DNA of 64,000 bases from Rhodovarius lipocyclicus (GTDB lineage: Bacteria; Pseudomonadota; Alphaproteobacteria; Acetobacterales; Acetobacteraceae): the NCBI RefSeq assembly GCF_009900765.1, contig NZ_JAAABL010000009.1, positions 1-64,000 on the forward strand. The letters run 5' to 3'. The notes under the pieces were generated by a model. The model did not search any database. It was not told the origin of the DNA and saw nothing but the letters and a program-made list of their open reading frames with translations. A program made the position numbers and the translations under genes. This document shows, piece after piece, positions 28,801 to 37,731 of this stretch; the first letter of the stretch is position 1, and the number at the start of each line of letters is the position of its first letter.

Positions 28801-30281
28801 CGGGCCTGACCCTGCCGCGCTTCGATGGCCCGACCCTGGCGCTGGTGGTGAACCCGAACGACCCGAACGGGCTGCTGCTGGTCATCGGCGGCCGCACCCC
28901 GGCCGAGGCCGTGACGGCCGCGACCGGCCTGGCGATCGGCCGTGAATCGCTCTCGGGCGAATCGGCCATCGTGCAGACCCAGCAGGTGCCGGTCCGCACC
29001 CCCTATGACGCGCCGCGCTGGATCCGCACCGACCGCCCCGTGCGGCTGGGCGACATCATGGACCCGTCGGAGCTGCAGGCCTTCGGCTATGTGCCGGGCC
29101 CCATCTCCGTGCCGTTCCGCACCGCGCCCGACATCTACACCTGGCGCAACCGCCCGCTGGAGGCCGATATCCGCTTCCGTGCCCCCCCGGGGCCGGTGAT
29201 GGACGTGGCGGTCTCGCGCCTCGATGTGGCGGTGAACGACGTGTATCTGCGCAGCCTGCCGCTGCGCGCCAGCGAGCCGTCCTGGCCCTGGTCCTGGATC
29301 CAGCGCCAGGTGGGCAGCGGTTCCGACCGCAGCCAGGCCACCTTCGGCATCCCGCCCTGGATGGTGTTCGGCCAGAACGAGCTGCAGCTGCGCTTCGATA
29401 TGCGCCCGCTGCACCGGGGTGACTGCGTGGCCGTGCCCGGCGACGTGCGCGCCGCGATCGACCCGGACAGCACCATCGACCTGTCCAGCGCGCATCGCTT
29501 CGCCACCCTGCCGAACCTGGCGCATTTCGCCAGCTCGGGCTTCCCGTTCACGCGGCTGGCGGATCTTTCCCAGTCCGCCCTGGTGCTGCCGGAACGTCCG
29601 AACGCCCAGGAGCTGTCGGTGGCGCTGGGCCTGATCGGCCGCATCTCCGCCATCGTGGGCTACCCGCCGGTGGGCCTGTCCGTGGTGCGCCCGCAGGGGC
29701 TTGAGGCCTCGGCGGACCGCGACCTGATCGTGGTCGGCACGCTGGGCCGCCAGCCCGCGCTGCAGACCCTGCTGCGCGACGGCCCTGTAACGGCCGAGGG
29801 CAATCGCCTGTCGGTGAACCTGTCCGACCCGCTGGGCGATTTCCGCGCCATCTTCGGTGGCAGCCAGGCGCGGGAGCAGCGCGAGCGCGTCTCCGCCCAG
29901 CTCTCCACCCCCGGTGAGGCGCTGGGCCTGCTGGTGGGCTTCGAAAGCCCGCTGCGCAGCGGCCGTTCCGTGGTGGCGCTGACCGGCGCTTCCGCCGCCG
30001 GCCTGGAAAACATGCTGGGCGCCCTGCGCGACCCCGAACAGCAGCCCCGCATCCAGGGCGATGTGGCGCTGCTGACCGGTGGCCGGGTGGAGGGCTATCG
30101 CCTCGGTTCCACCTATGGTGTCGGCGTCCTGCCGCCCTGGATGTGGCCGCAGTATTATCTGGCTGAGCGCCCGCTGCTGATCCTGGGCATCGCGCTGCTG
30201 GCGATGATCCTGGTCTCCGCCCCGATCTACTGGGTGCTGCGCCGCCGCGCTGCCCTGCGCCTGCGAGCGAGGACTCACTGA
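25800..30281 (+). CDS. bcsAB: Fused cellulose synthase catalytic/regulatory subunit BcsAB
   Basis: A 1493-residue fusion of BcsA (about 1-700) and BcsB (about 720-1493). BcsA polymerises UDP-glucose and threads the chain through its membrane channel. Membrane helices flank a GT2 domain with LDDG (about residue 180), FDCDH, TED and QRMRW (about 363-367), plus FFCGS and QTPHYFYSPD. PilZ for c-di-GMP: RRQIR near 563 and DLSLGG near 597. BcsB follows after a buried signal-like helix (LLALGLAASPAQAQ, about 725-738) and a Pro/Ala linker, is periplasmic with carbohydrate-binding domains, and ends in a membrane anchor at about 1460-1482. The fusion matches the acetic-acid-bacteria AcsAB layout. It shares one base with bcsC (TGATG). 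Confidence 0.97.
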   Translation: MSFVAPRRELIARLPFMRSRLFGWVSFLVGVLAALTFIVVPLQPEYQLWLALGGVVIFLVLNRFQGRTVTLALCMLSVIVSLRYIYWRLAETLDYTGFWQTFLGTGLLMAEVYAVVALVLSYFQVLWPLDRKPVPLPDDPETWPTIDVFIPTYNEPLEVVRPTVFAALALDWPRHKLNVYVLDDGRREEFRQFAAECGAGYIIRPDNKGAKAGNINHALAQTDGEYVVIFDCDHVTTRAFLQMTVGWMLRDRGLAMVQTPHYFYSPDPFERNLASGQRVPNEGLLFYGLIQQGNDFWGASFFCGSCAVLRRTAVEEVGGVPTTTVTEDCHLSLKMQKAGWRTAYLRVPLAAGLATERLMLHIGQRMRWARGMVQILRLENPLLATGLSIPQRICYFLAMFHFLFPLPRFVFLTAPLAFLLLGENIIAASPLAIVAYAGPHIIHSVATASRVQKKVRHSFWSEIYETVLTVYLLPVTLATLLDPRRGRFNVTDKGGTLQEGYFDLRAVGPNMVLALFLVLGVLSGIYGLAANPPASLEFQAYALNLVWATLCLLTVLAGLAVGRERRQIRERARIGAEIGSAIVLPDGRRITGISEDLSLGGAALTMERPSGLEEDQLVTVELQIGSEAVAVPAEVLRWQDGRAQIRFVPQDLRDEGQIVRAVLGRADAWVNWDANRPDQPLRSLKEVAVSIGGLFAGGSQFSFRRKDTSPPRGPGGRQGLGRAAAVLLALGLAASPAQAQRAPAGPAGAPPAPPALGSAPAAPQPIIDTTPTLTTQQGQPGPGTRRETRTLRQLGLRGPMQMRGVSDLQGVLFGVRGDEVVTQATLTLSGATSPALIPELSQIAITLNEQFIGAIQPDRARPAFGPLQFPVNPVFFADNNRLNFRFSGRYAVECNDPLSGLLWSTISDTATLSMTLERLPLTRDLARLPEPFFDPRLLREPLNLPVVVNEGAGNELVRAAVIASSWFAVQADYRGANFPVQGTVPERGNAVIVASGTDSVPGLTLPRFDGPTLALVVNPNDPNGLLLVIGGRTPAEAVTAATGLAIGRESLSGESAIVQTQQVPVRTPYDAPRWIRTDRPVRLGDIMDPSELQAFGYVPGPISVPFRTAPDIYTWRNRPLEADIRFRAPPGPVMDVAVSRLDVAVNDVYLRSLPLRASEPSWPWSWIQRQVGSGSDRSQATFGIPPWMVFGQNELQLRFDMRPLHRGDCVAVPGDVRAAIDPDSTIDLSSAHRFATLPNLAHFASSGFPFTRLADLSQSALVLPERPNAQELSVALGLIGRISAIVGYPPVGLSVVRPQGLEASADRDLIVVGTLGRQPALQTLLRDGPVTAEGNRLSVNLSDPLGDFRAIFGGSQAREQRERVSAQLSTPGEALGLLVGFESPLRSGRSVVALTGASAAGLENMLGALRDPEQQPRIQGDVALLTGGRVEGYRLGSTYGVGVLPPWMWPQYYLAERPLLILGIALLAMILVSAPIYWVLRRRAALRLRARTH

Positions 30282-33200
30282 TGAGCTACCGCAAGAGCCT
30301 GCTTTCGGCCGTCTTCGGCATGGCGCTCGCCATGCCCGCGATGGCGCAGCAAGACACGCGCGGCATCCAGGCCCTGCTGGACCAGGCGAATTACTGGCGC
30401 CTGCAGAACCGGCCGGAACTGGTCGTGCGCACGCTGGAACGGGTTCTGGCGGTGGATCCCTCCAACGCCGACGCGCTGGCCGGGGCCGCCCAGGCCCAGG
30501 CCCAGATCGGCAACCGCTCCGCCGCGGAGGGCTATCTGGCCCGTCTGCGGCAGGCCGCCCCGCAGGACCCGCGCGTGAGCGAGACGGACATCAACGTCCG
30601 CGCCGCCACCGTGGACCAGGGCGCGCTGGCCGAGGCCCGGCGCCTGGGCCAGGCGGGCCGCACCGCCGAATCCATCGCGCGGTACCGTGAGCTGTTCCGC
30701 GGCAACCAGCCGCCGGACAATTACGCCGTCGAATTCTACCAGACCCTGGCCGGCACCGAGGGCGGCTACACCGAGGCACGCGACGGCCTGGCGCGCCTGG
30801 CCCGCCGCTTCCCCACCGACCAGCGGCTGGGCCTGGCCTATGCCCAGGTGCTGACCTTCCGCGATGAGACGCGCAGCCAGGGCATCGACCGCCTGCGTGA
30901 GCTGGCGCAGAACCCCGAAGTGGCGAACACCGCCGTCGCCGCCTGGCGGCAGGCCGTGTTGTGGCAGGGCGCCAACCGCGCCTCCGTGCCGCAGCTCGAA
31001 GCCTTCCTGCAGCGCTTCCCGAACGACACCGTGGTGGCGCAGCGGCTGGAGGAAAGCCGCTCCGCCCAGGCCGGCGGGCCCGACCCCGCCTCCGAGGGCC
31101 GCATCCGCGCCTTCGAGAGCCTGAGCGCCGGCCGCCTGCCGGACGCCACGCGCGGCTTCGAGGCCGCGATCCAGGCCAACCCGAATGACGCCGATGCGCT
31201 GGGCGGCCTGGGCGTGGTGCGCCTGCGCCAGGGCCGTTTCGCCGATGCCCGGCAGCTGCTGGAACGCGCCATCGCAGCCAACCCCGAGGGCCGCGCCCAG
31301 TGGGAGGATGCGCTGAACGGCGCCTCCTACGCCGCCGAGCTGGCCAGCGCCCGCGCCGCCCTGGCCCGTGGCGACCTGGCCACCGCCGAGACCAACCTGC
31401 GCCGCGCCATCAACCGCAACACGCCCGACCGCGCGGATGCCGAGGCCCTGCTGGGCGACCTGGCGCTGCGCCGTGGCGACCTGGCTGGCGCCGAGCAGCG
31501 TTACCGCGCGGCCCTGGCCCGCCGCCCGAACCTGGGCGCCGCGGCCTCCGGCCTGTTCGAGGTGCTGAACCAGCAGGGCCGCTTCGCCGAGGCCGAGCAG
31601 CTGCGTGCCCGCATGGGCAGCGCCTTCGGCGGCGGCAGCCCCGAAACCCAGCGCGCCTATGCCCTGCGCGCCGAGGCCGCCCGGGCCTCCGACCCCGGCC
31701 AGGCCGCCGCCCTGCTGACCCAGGCGGTGCAGACCGACCCCAGCAACCCCTGGGCGCGGCTGGATCTGGCCCGCATCTACTCCCGCTTCGGCCGCGCGGC
31801 CGAGGGCCGGCAGATCGCCGAGGGCCCCGTGCTCTCGGGCGGCGGCTCGCCCGACCAGCTGCACGCCGCGGCGCTCTACGCCAACGACGATGGCCGGCCC
31901 GAGGACGCGCTGCGCTACCTCTCCGGCATTCCGGTGCGGCTGCGCAGCCCGGACATGAACCGCCTGCTGCAATCCGCCCGCACGGAGCAGGAGGCCCGCC
32001 AGGGCACCGCCCTGTACCGCGCCGGCCGCCGGGGTGAGGCCCGCGCCGCCCTGACCGCCATCGCCGCCCGACCGGACCCGACGGGGTCCTCCGCCGCTTC
32101 CGCCATCCGCGCCATGGGCCGCGCGAACGACCGCGTGGGCGCCGCCGAGGCCGGCCGCGCCTATATCGCCGCCAACCCCAGCGCCGGCGCCCAGGCGCGG
32201 CTGGCCGTGGCCGGCGCACTGCTCTCGGCCGGTGCCGCCGCCGAGGCCGCGGCGCTGTCCCGCAGCCTGGAAGTGGCGCCGAACCTGTCCGCCGAGGACC
32301 GCCGCCAGGCGGCCGCCCTCTCGACCGGCCTCGCCATCCAGACCTCGGACCAGCTGAACCTGCGCGGCGACCAGGCCGCGGCCTTCGACGTGCTGGCCCC
32401 GGCCCTGCAACGCGACCCCGGCTCGGTGCCCGCCAACCTGGCCCTCGCCCGCCTGTACCAGGGCGCCGGCCAGCCGCAGCAGGCCCGCCAGATCACCGAG
32501 GGCATCCTGCAGCGCGACCCGCGCAACATCGACGCGCGCGTGGGCTCCATCGAGGCGGCGATCGCCGCCCGCGACTTCGCCCGCGCCGAGGCCCTGCTGG
32601 TCGAGGCCCGTGCCCTGAACCCGGGCGACCCGCGCGTGGCCCTGACCGAGGCGCGCATCGCCCGGGCCTCCGGCAATTCCAGCCGCGCGCTGCGCGCCCT
32701 GGAACTGGCGGCCGAGCAGCGCCGCGCCCAGGGCATCGTGGCCGATGTGCCCACCGCCGAGCCCGCCGCCGGCGGCTTCGACAACCCCTTCCGCCGCCTG
32801 TCCCGCGCGGGTGCGCTGGGCGGGGCCAGCATGGGCCAGTCCGACCCGCTCTCGAACGAGATCGCGCGCGAACTGTCCCAGGTGCGTGAGGAAACGGCGC
32901 TGCGCATCCAGGGCGGCATCGGCTTCCGCAGCCGTTCCGGCTCGGCCGGTTTCGACCGGTTGGACGAATACTCCGCGCCGATCGACACCTCCTTCTCGGT
33001 GCCGGGCGCGGGCGGGCGTGCCACGCTCAGCGTCACGCCGGTGTCCATCAGCAGCGGCCAGCTGGACAGCACCAGCATCGACTCGCTGCGCCGCTACGGC
33101 TCCAACGCGCTCAGCCAGGATCTGCGCCAGCAGATCGGCGCCACCACGCAGATCTCGGCCGCCACGCGTGACCGCTATGCCCCGCGTGACACCAATGCCA

Positions 33201-34036
33201 GCGGCGCCGGGCTGGGTCTGGCCTATTCGCGCGGCAGCTTCAACGTGGATATCGGCAGCTCGCCCGTGGGCTTCCGGCGCCAGAACATCCTAGGCGGTAT
33301 CGAGATCGCGCCCGCGATCACCGACAATTTCCGCGTCCGCCTGATCGCGGAACAGCGCGCGGTGACGGACAGCTTGCTGTCCTGGTCCGGCGTGCGGGAT
33401 CCGAACAGCGGCACCACCTGGGGTGGCGTCGTCCGCTCCGGCGGGCGGTTGCAGCTGGAATACGTGACGGGCCCCGTGGGCGTGTACCTGATGGGCGGCT
33501 ACAGCGCCTTCACCGGCAGCAACGTGGCGCGCAACCATCGGTATGAGGCCGGCGCGGGCGTGCAGTACACCGTGTGGCGCCTGCCGAACGAGGAGCTGAC
33601 CACCGGCGTCGATGCCGTGTTCTTCGCCTATGACAACAACCAGCGCCTGTTCACCCTGGGCAATGGCGGCTACTTCTCGCCGCAATCCTATTTCGCGGTG
33701 AACATCCCGGTGGATTGGCGGGCGCGGTCGGGCAACTTCGCCTGGCGCCTGGGCGGCACCGTCGGCTACCAGTCCTTCCGCGAGGACAGCGCGAAATACT
33801 TCCCGCGTGACGCCGGGCTGCAGACCCAGCTGGAGCAGACCCTCACCAGCGATCCCACCCTGCGTGCCATCCAGGCCGGGCGTTCCGAATCCGGCATCAT
33901 CGGCGGCGTGCGGGCGGATATCGAATACAGCGTGAGCAGCAGCTTGCGCCTGGGCGCGCTGCTCCGTTACGAGCGGACGGCGAACTGGGAGGAGGCACGC
34001 GGCCTTCTCTACGCGCGTTATCGTTTCGACCGGTGA
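30281..34036 (+). CDS. bcsC: Cellulose synthase outer-membrane export protein BcsC
   Basis: A 1251-residue secretion component. A signal peptide (ending AMAQQ, about residue 24) leads into a long array of TPR helices (about residues 30-830) spanning the periplasm. The BCSC_C outer-membrane beta-barrel domain occupies the last 400 residues, starting around NPFRRLSRAGALGG and ending in an aromatic-terminated strand (LLYARYRFDR). The barrel forms the pore for the glucan. The array is Ala/Arg-rich but contains regular TPR signatures (ANPNDADALGGLGVVRLRQG and similar). Length and order are normal for bcsC. Translation is coupled to bcsAB by the TGATG overlap, and bcsD follows after 7 nt. Confidence 0.96.
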   Translation: MSYRKSLLSAVFGMALAMPAMAQQDTRGIQALLDQANYWRLQNRPELVVRTLERVLAVDPSNADALAGAAQAQAQIGNRSAAEGYLARLRQAAPQDPRVSETDINVRAATVDQGALAEARRLGQAGRTAESIARYRELFRGNQPPDNYAVEFYQTLAGTEGGYTEARDGLARLARRFPTDQRLGLAYAQVLTFRDETRSQGIDRLRELAQNPEVANTAVAAWRQAVLWQGANRASVPQLEAFLQRFPNDTVVAQRLEESRSAQAGGPDPASEGRIRAFESLSAGRLPDATRGFEAAIQANPNDADALGGLGVVRLRQGRFADARQLLERAIAANPEGRAQWEDALNGASYAAELASARAALARGDLATAETNLRRAINRNTPDRADAEALLGDLALRRGDLAGAEQRYRAALARRPNLGAAASGLFEVLNQQGRFAEAEQLRARMGSAFGGGSPETQRAYALRAEAARASDPGQAAALLTQAVQTDPSNPWARLDLARIYSRFGRAAEGRQIAEGPVLSGGGSPDQLHAAALYANDDGRPEDALRYLSGIPVRLRSPDMNRLLQSARTEQEARQGTALYRAGRRGEARAALTAIAARPDPTGSSAASAIRAMGRANDRVGAAEAGRAYIAANPSAGAQARLAVAGALLSAGAAAEAAALSRSLEVAPNLSAEDRRQAAALSTGLAIQTSDQLNLRGDQAAAFDVLAPALQRDPGSVPANLALARLYQGAGQPQQARQITEGILQRDPRNIDARVGSIEAAIAARDFARAEALLVEARALNPGDPRVALTEARIARASGNSSRALRALELAAEQRRAQGIVADVPTAEPAAGGFDNPFRRLSRAGALGGASMGQSDPLSNEIARELSQVREETALRIQGGIGFRSRSGSAGFDRLDEYSAPIDTSFSVPGAGGRATLSVTPVSISSGQLDSTSIDSLRRYGSNALSQDLRQQIGATTQISAATRDRYAPRDTNASGAGLGLAYSRGSFNVDIGSSPVGFRRQNILGGIEIAPAITDNFRVRLIAEQRAVTDSLLSWSGVRDPNSGTTWGGVVRSGGRLQLEYVTGPVGVYLMGGYSAFTGSNVARNHRYEAGAGVQYTVWRLPNEELTTGVDAVFFAYDNNQRLFTLGNGGYFSPQSYFAVNIPVDWRARSGNFAWRLGGTVGYQSFREDSAKYFPRDAGLQTQLEQTLTSDPTLRAIQAGRSESGIIGGVRADIEYSVSSSLRLGALLRYERTANWEEARGLLYARYRFDR

Positions 34037-34043
34037 AGATGGC

Positions 34044-34520
34044 ATGAGCGGACACCAGATCACGGACCCCAACGCCATCTCCTACCTCGCGCGGCGCGGT
34101 GTGGCGGCGCAGTGGCGCGGCTTCCTGCGGGCGCTGGTGGAAACGCTGGACACCCACCTGGACGCGGCCAGCCGCGACGCGCTGCTGCGCGCCGTGGGTG
34201 GGCGCATGGCGCAGCTCGCGGCCATCCCGGCCTGCGGCACGCTGGCCGAACTCGAAACCCGCATGAACGACGTGCTGGCCGCGGCCGATTGGGGCTATGT
34301 CCAGATCTCTCTGGATGCGCAGGCCAAGGCGCTGGTCATCAGCCATCACGCGGCCCCGGCGGTGTCCACCCATCATGACGCCCAGGGCGCCTGGGTGGGG
34401 GCGGTGCTGGAAGGCCTCTACGCCGGTTGGCTGGCCGCGCAGCCGGGTGCCGAGGGCGGCGTGTCCGTCACGCGCCAGCCCTCCAGCGCCGGGGTCATCA
34501 CCCTGCGTTACGGGAAGTAA
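34044..34520 (+). CDS. bcsD: Cellulose synthase periplasmic subunit BcsD
   Basis: A 158-residue protein of the AcsD/BcsD family, whose octameric ring lies in the periplasm, collects nascent glucan chains and favours crystalline fibres. The family pattern is visible: aromatic/charged N-terminal helix (SYLARRGVAAQWRGFLRALV), the middle GGRMAQL helix, and WVGAVLEGLYAGWL near the C-terminus. It has no signal peptide, as usual. BcsD marks type I cellulose operons and suggests ordered microfibrils rather than amorphous cellulose. The stop codon lies in a 16-bp sequence that is repeated just downstream. Confidence 0.95.
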   Translation: MSGHQITDPNAISYLARRGVAAQWRGFLRALVETLDTHLDAASRDALLRAVGGRMAQLAAIPACGTLAELETRMNDVLAAADWGYVQISLDAQAKALVISHHAAPAVSTHHDAQGAWVGAVLEGLYAGWLAAQPGAEGGVSVTRQPSSAGVITLRYGK

Positions 34521-34555
34521 GGGGCGCTACGGGAAGTAAGGGGAGCCCCCCTTAC
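34509..34555. repeat. 16-bp tandem duplication and hairpin at the bcsD stop
   Basis: TACGGGAAGTAAGGGG occurs at 34509-34524 and again at 34528-34543 (period 19). The first copy contains the last codons and the TAA stop of bcsD. The second copy forms the left arm of a stem GTAAGGGG/CCCCTTAC with loop AGCC (34536-34555), whose right arm contains the stop codon of the convergent acetyltransferase gene. The hairpin probably ends transcription of both genes; no T-run is present. Confidence 0.75.
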
Positions 34556-35073
34556 TCCGGAACCGTGCGGTCGGCCTCGCCCAGCGGGCGCTGCATCAGC
34601 ACGACGTCCACCCAGCGGTTGAACTTCATCCCCACCGCGCGCATCACGCCCACCTGCCGGAAGCCCAGCGCCAGGTGCAGGCCGATCGAGCCCACATTCT
34701 CGCTGTCCCCGATCACGGCCAGCATCTGCCGGAAGCCCTGCTTGCCCGCGCGGTCCAGCAGCGCCGCCACCAGCGCCTTGCCCACGCCCTGGCCGCGCAC
34801 GTCGTCGCGGACATAGATGCTGTCCTCGGCCGAGAAGCGATAGGCGCTGCGGTCCCGGTACTGGGCGTAGTAGCCATAGCCCGCGATACCCCCCGCGTCG
34901 TCCTCGGCCACCAGCCAGGCGCAGCCGGCCTTCTGCACCTTGGCCATGCGGGCGGCCATGTCGGCTGCGTTGGGCGGCTCCTCCTCGAAGGTGCCGGTGC
35001 CGTGCTGCACATGGTGCGCGTAGATGGCCGCGATGGCCGGAATATCGGCCGCCACGGCGTCGCGGATGATCAC
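34552..35073 (-). CDS. GNAT N-acetyltransferase (phosphinothricin/methionine-sulfoximine type)
   Basis: A 173-residue GCN5-family acetyltransferase. It begins MIIRDAVAADIPAIAAIYAHHV and has GTGTFEEEPP, both typical of the PAT/MddA branch that acetylates phosphinothricin, methionine sulfoximine or related amino acids. The acetyl-CoA motif A is VRDDVRGQGVGKALV, with the helix SIGLHLALGFRQVG after it. The start overlaps the amidase stop by 4 bp (ATGA), so both belong to one operon. Confidence 0.9.
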   Translation of the reverse strand: MIIRDAVAADIPAIAAIYAHHVQHGTGTFEEEPPNAADMAARMAKVQKAGCAWLVAEDDAGGIAGYGYYAQYRDRSAYRFSAEDSIYVRDDVRGQGVGKALVAALLDRAGKQGFRQMLAVIGDSENVGSIGLHLALGFRQVGVMRAVGMKFNRWVDVVLMQRPLGEADRTVPE

Positions 35074-36272
35074 AGTCCCAACTCCTTCGCCACTTTCACC
35101 GCCAGCCGCATCAGCATGCGGTCCCGCCCCGCGGCCGCCACCAGGGAGAAACCGACCGGCGCGCCATCCACCACGGCCACCGGCATCGAGACCTCCGCCA
35201 ACCCGCCGAGGCCCGAGATCGCCGTGCCGCCCATGGTGCGCTCGCGCACCGCGTTCTGTTCATCCTGCGTGGCCGTCAGCCTGGGCGGGGGCAGGGGAGA
35301 GGTGGGATAGGCCAGCACCGCGCCGCCCTGCAACAGGCTGCGCATGCGGTGCTGGAAGCGGCGGCGGAAGGCGCGGCCGGCCGCGGCCTTTTCCGGGGCC
35401 ATGTCGCGCGCCGCGTCGAAGCGCGCGCCCACGCCGGGGCCGAATTCGGGCTTCGTGCGGCTGATCCAGCCGCCCAGCGTCGCCCAGGCTTCCTCGGCCT
35501 GCATGCAGCGGAAATTCTCGTACAGCTGGTGCAGCCCTTCGGGTGCCACCTCCATGCGCATGGCGGTGCCCATGACGCGCTGCGTGGCCTCCAGCGCCGG
35601 CAGCAGGGCGCGCGCCACGGCGGGGTCGGAGTTGATCCAGACGTCCTCGGGCTTCAGCAGCGGGCCGGCGGGCAGGCAGTCGGGCCCGCCCGGTTCCATC
35701 GGCAGCAGCTGTTCGCCCACCAGCAGCAGGGTGGCGGCATCGCGCGCGAACCAGCCCGGCGTGTCGAAGCTGGGGCCGAGCGCGCAGGCGCCCGCCAGGC
35801 TGATCGCGCCCCAGCTGGGTCGGATGCCGAACACGCCGCAATAGCTGGCCGGGATGCGCACGGAACCGCCCGTGTCGCTGCCCATGGCGAAATCCACCAA
35901 CCCGGCCGCGACGGCGGCGGCGCTGCCGCAGGAGGAACCGCCCGGGAAGCGGTCCGGCGCCTTGGGGTTGCGAGGGGTGCCGTGCCAGACATTCTCGCCG
36001 GTCAGGCCATAGGCGAGTTCGACCGTCTTGGTCTTGCCCGTCAGCGTGGCGCCGGCTTCCAGCAGGGTGGTGACGATGGGGGCGGTGGCCGCGGCCGTGC
36101 CGTGGGTGCGGGCCCATTCGGGGTGGCCATAGCTCGTGACCTGGCCGGCCACGTCATACAGATCCTTGACCGCGAAGGTCAGTCCGGCGAGGGGGCCGCT
36201 CTCCGCCCCCTTCACCATCACCCTGGGGCCCGGAATGAAGGGGCCCGCAAGGTCGTTGTCCGTCTCAGCCAT
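35070..36272 (-). CDS. Amidase (amidase-signature family)
   Basis: A 400-residue amidase-signature hydrolase, short for the family (usually 450-500), close to the AtzF/indoleacetamide-hydrolase-like group. The Ser-cisSer-Lys triad is complete: Lys in FAVKDLYDVAG, the central Ser in DTGGSVRIPAS, and the cis-Ser in PGGSSCGSAAAV. It hydrolyses a C-N amide bond; the substrate is unknown. ATG 36272 is chosen since sequence upstream loses family similarity. It is coupled to the GNAT gene by a 4-bp overlap; an acyl-amino-acid cycle between the two is possible but speculative. Confidence 0.92.
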   Translation of the reverse strand: MAETDNDLAGPFIPGPRVMVKGAESGPLAGLTFAVKDLYDVAGQVTSYGHPEWARTHGTAAATAPIVTTLLEAGATLTGKTKTVELAYGLTGENVWHGTPRNPKAPDRFPGGSSCGSAAAVAAGLVDFAMGSDTGGSVRIPASYCGVFGIRPSWGAISLAGACALGPSFDTPGWFARDAATLLLVGEQLLPMEPGGPDCLPAGPLLKPEDVWINSDPAVARALLPALEATQRVMGTAMRMEVAPEGLHQLYENFRCMQAEEAWATLGGWISRTKPEFGPGVGARFDAARDMAPEKAAAGRAFRRRFQHRMRSLLQGGAVLAYPTSPLPPPRLTATQDEQNAVRERTMGGTAISGLGGLAEVSMPVAVVDGAPVGFSLVAAAGRDRMLMRLAVKVAKELGL

Positions 36273-36345
36273 CCCGCTCCGTCCTTCATGCGCCCTGTAA
36301 CGGTGGCATGTTAGACGGGGCGGGCGCGTTGAGAAGCCACCTGCC

Positions 36346-37731
36346 TCAGCGGGCGCGCAGAAGTTCCGGCACCGAGAGCAGGATGAACTCATTGTCGTCC
36401 GCCCGCAGCAGGTGGCGGCCGCCCGAGAAGGGCAGGTTGTTGTCATTGCCGACGATGATGTGGTCGGCATCGACCATCGCCACGTTCTCGATGGTGAAGA
36501 ACGGGAAGGTCAGGCGGTTGGCCGGCGCGTTGGCCGGCAGGTCGCCGCGCTGGCGGGCCAGGTTCTCAGGGTCCTGGATGTTCATCAGGTCGATGTGGGC
36601 GATCTTGCGCACGAAGCCCTCGGCGTCCGCCGCACCCAGGTCGATCAGGTAGATGCGCTTGAAGCGGGCGGGGTTGGGGAAGCAGGGCTGCGGGCCGGTG
36701 GGCGACTGGCCCTGGGCGCAGGCGCGGCCGGGATCGCCCTCGCCATCGTCACGCTCGATCACCAGGGCGCGGCGGTCGTCGATCATGTTGAAATCGCCGA
36801 TCGCGGTCGCGCCTTCCTCCAGCCGGTAGCGCAGGTTGCGGCCGGTCCAGGCGCCGGCGCGCACGTCGAACTCGATCATGCGGAGGAAGCGGCCCTCGGG
36901 CTCGGCAGTGCCGGCGCGCAGCAGGGGCTGTTCCAGCAGCGCCCACAGGCGGCTGCCATCCGGGGTCTGGGCCATGCCCTCATACCCGCCGGAGCGGCGG
37001 GCGCGGAAGGCGTTGGTGGCCGCGGGGGTGGCCGGCAGGTTCAGCGCGGGGTTGTCCGGGCCGATCACCGTCTCCTGGCCCAGGCGGGTGTCGATCACGC
37101 GCTGCACCTGGCCCTCGCGGGAGACATGGATCAGGTAGGGGCCGAACTCGTCGCCCAGCATGAAGCTGCCATCGGCCAGCGGCTGGATGCTCTCGATGTC
37201 GAAGTCGGCGCCGGTCAGATAGCGGCGCTCGGAGCCCTCGGTCACGATCCGGAAGGACACGCGGCGGGCCGCGTCATTCAGGAAGATCGTCTCCAGCCGC
37301 TCCACCCGGCCGGTGGCCCAGTCGGGGCGGATGCGGTGCAGCATCAGCATGGCGTCCGGCGAGTTGCGGCGGTTGCCGAAGCCGTTGTCGGACAGCGTCC
37401 AGTAGGTGCCGGGCTGATCGGCGGCGGGCTTGATGCCCGAGAAGCCCTGGATGGGCTGGCCGATGAAGGGCAGGGACAGGCCGGTGGGGCGGCTGCCATG
37501 CATCGCGCCTGTGTCACCGGGGATGGTGCCGATCGCGTCCGTGCGGGTGTTGCCCGCGCCGGTGAAACGGCCGGAGAGCAGGAAGTCGCGCGGGGCGTCG
37601 GCCGGCGGCAGCACGAAGGTGGCGGCCGGCAGGATGGCGTGCCCCGCGAGACGCGCGGGCAGGGTCTGGTCCGCCCGGGCGGGGCTGGAGATGGCGATGG
37701 CCGCGACGGCAGCCAGCAATGAGGCACGCAT
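36346..37731 (-). CDS. Secreted phytase-like esterase (DUF/PF13449 type)
   Basis: A 461-residue exported protein of the 'esterase-like activity of phytase' family, a beta-propeller fold. The signal peptide (MRASLLAAVAAIAISSPARA) is clear. Family features: GFSGIKPAADQPGTYWTLSDNGFG near the start, ADFDIESIQPLADGSFMLGDEFGPYL, and ALVIERDDGEGD, with many acidic residues that may bind calcium. Family proteins have been linked to phytase-like or phosphodiesterase activity, but few have been tested. The gene is divergent from the binding protein at 37950 with a 218-bp spacer. Confidence 0.85.
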   Translation of the reverse strand: MRASLLAAVAAIAISSPARADQTLPARLAGHAILPAATFVLPPADAPRDFLLSGRFTGAGNTRTDAIGTIPGDTGAMHGSRPTGLSLPFIGQPIQGFSGIKPAADQPGTYWTLSDNGFGNRRNSPDAMLMLHRIRPDWATGRVERLETIFLNDAARRVSFRIVTEGSERRYLTGADFDIESIQPLADGSFMLGDEFGPYLIHVSREGQVQRVIDTRLGQETVIGPDNPALNLPATPAATNAFRARRSGGYEGMAQTPDGSRLWALLEQPLLRAGTAEPEGRFLRMIEFDVRAGAWTGRNLRYRLEEGATAIGDFNMIDDRRALVIERDDGEGDPGRACAQGQSPTGPQPCFPNPARFKRIYLIDLGAADAEGFVRKIAHIDLMNIQDPENLARQRGDLPANAPANRLTFPFFTIENVAMVDADHIIVGNDNNLPFSGGRHLLRADDNEFILLSVPELLRAR

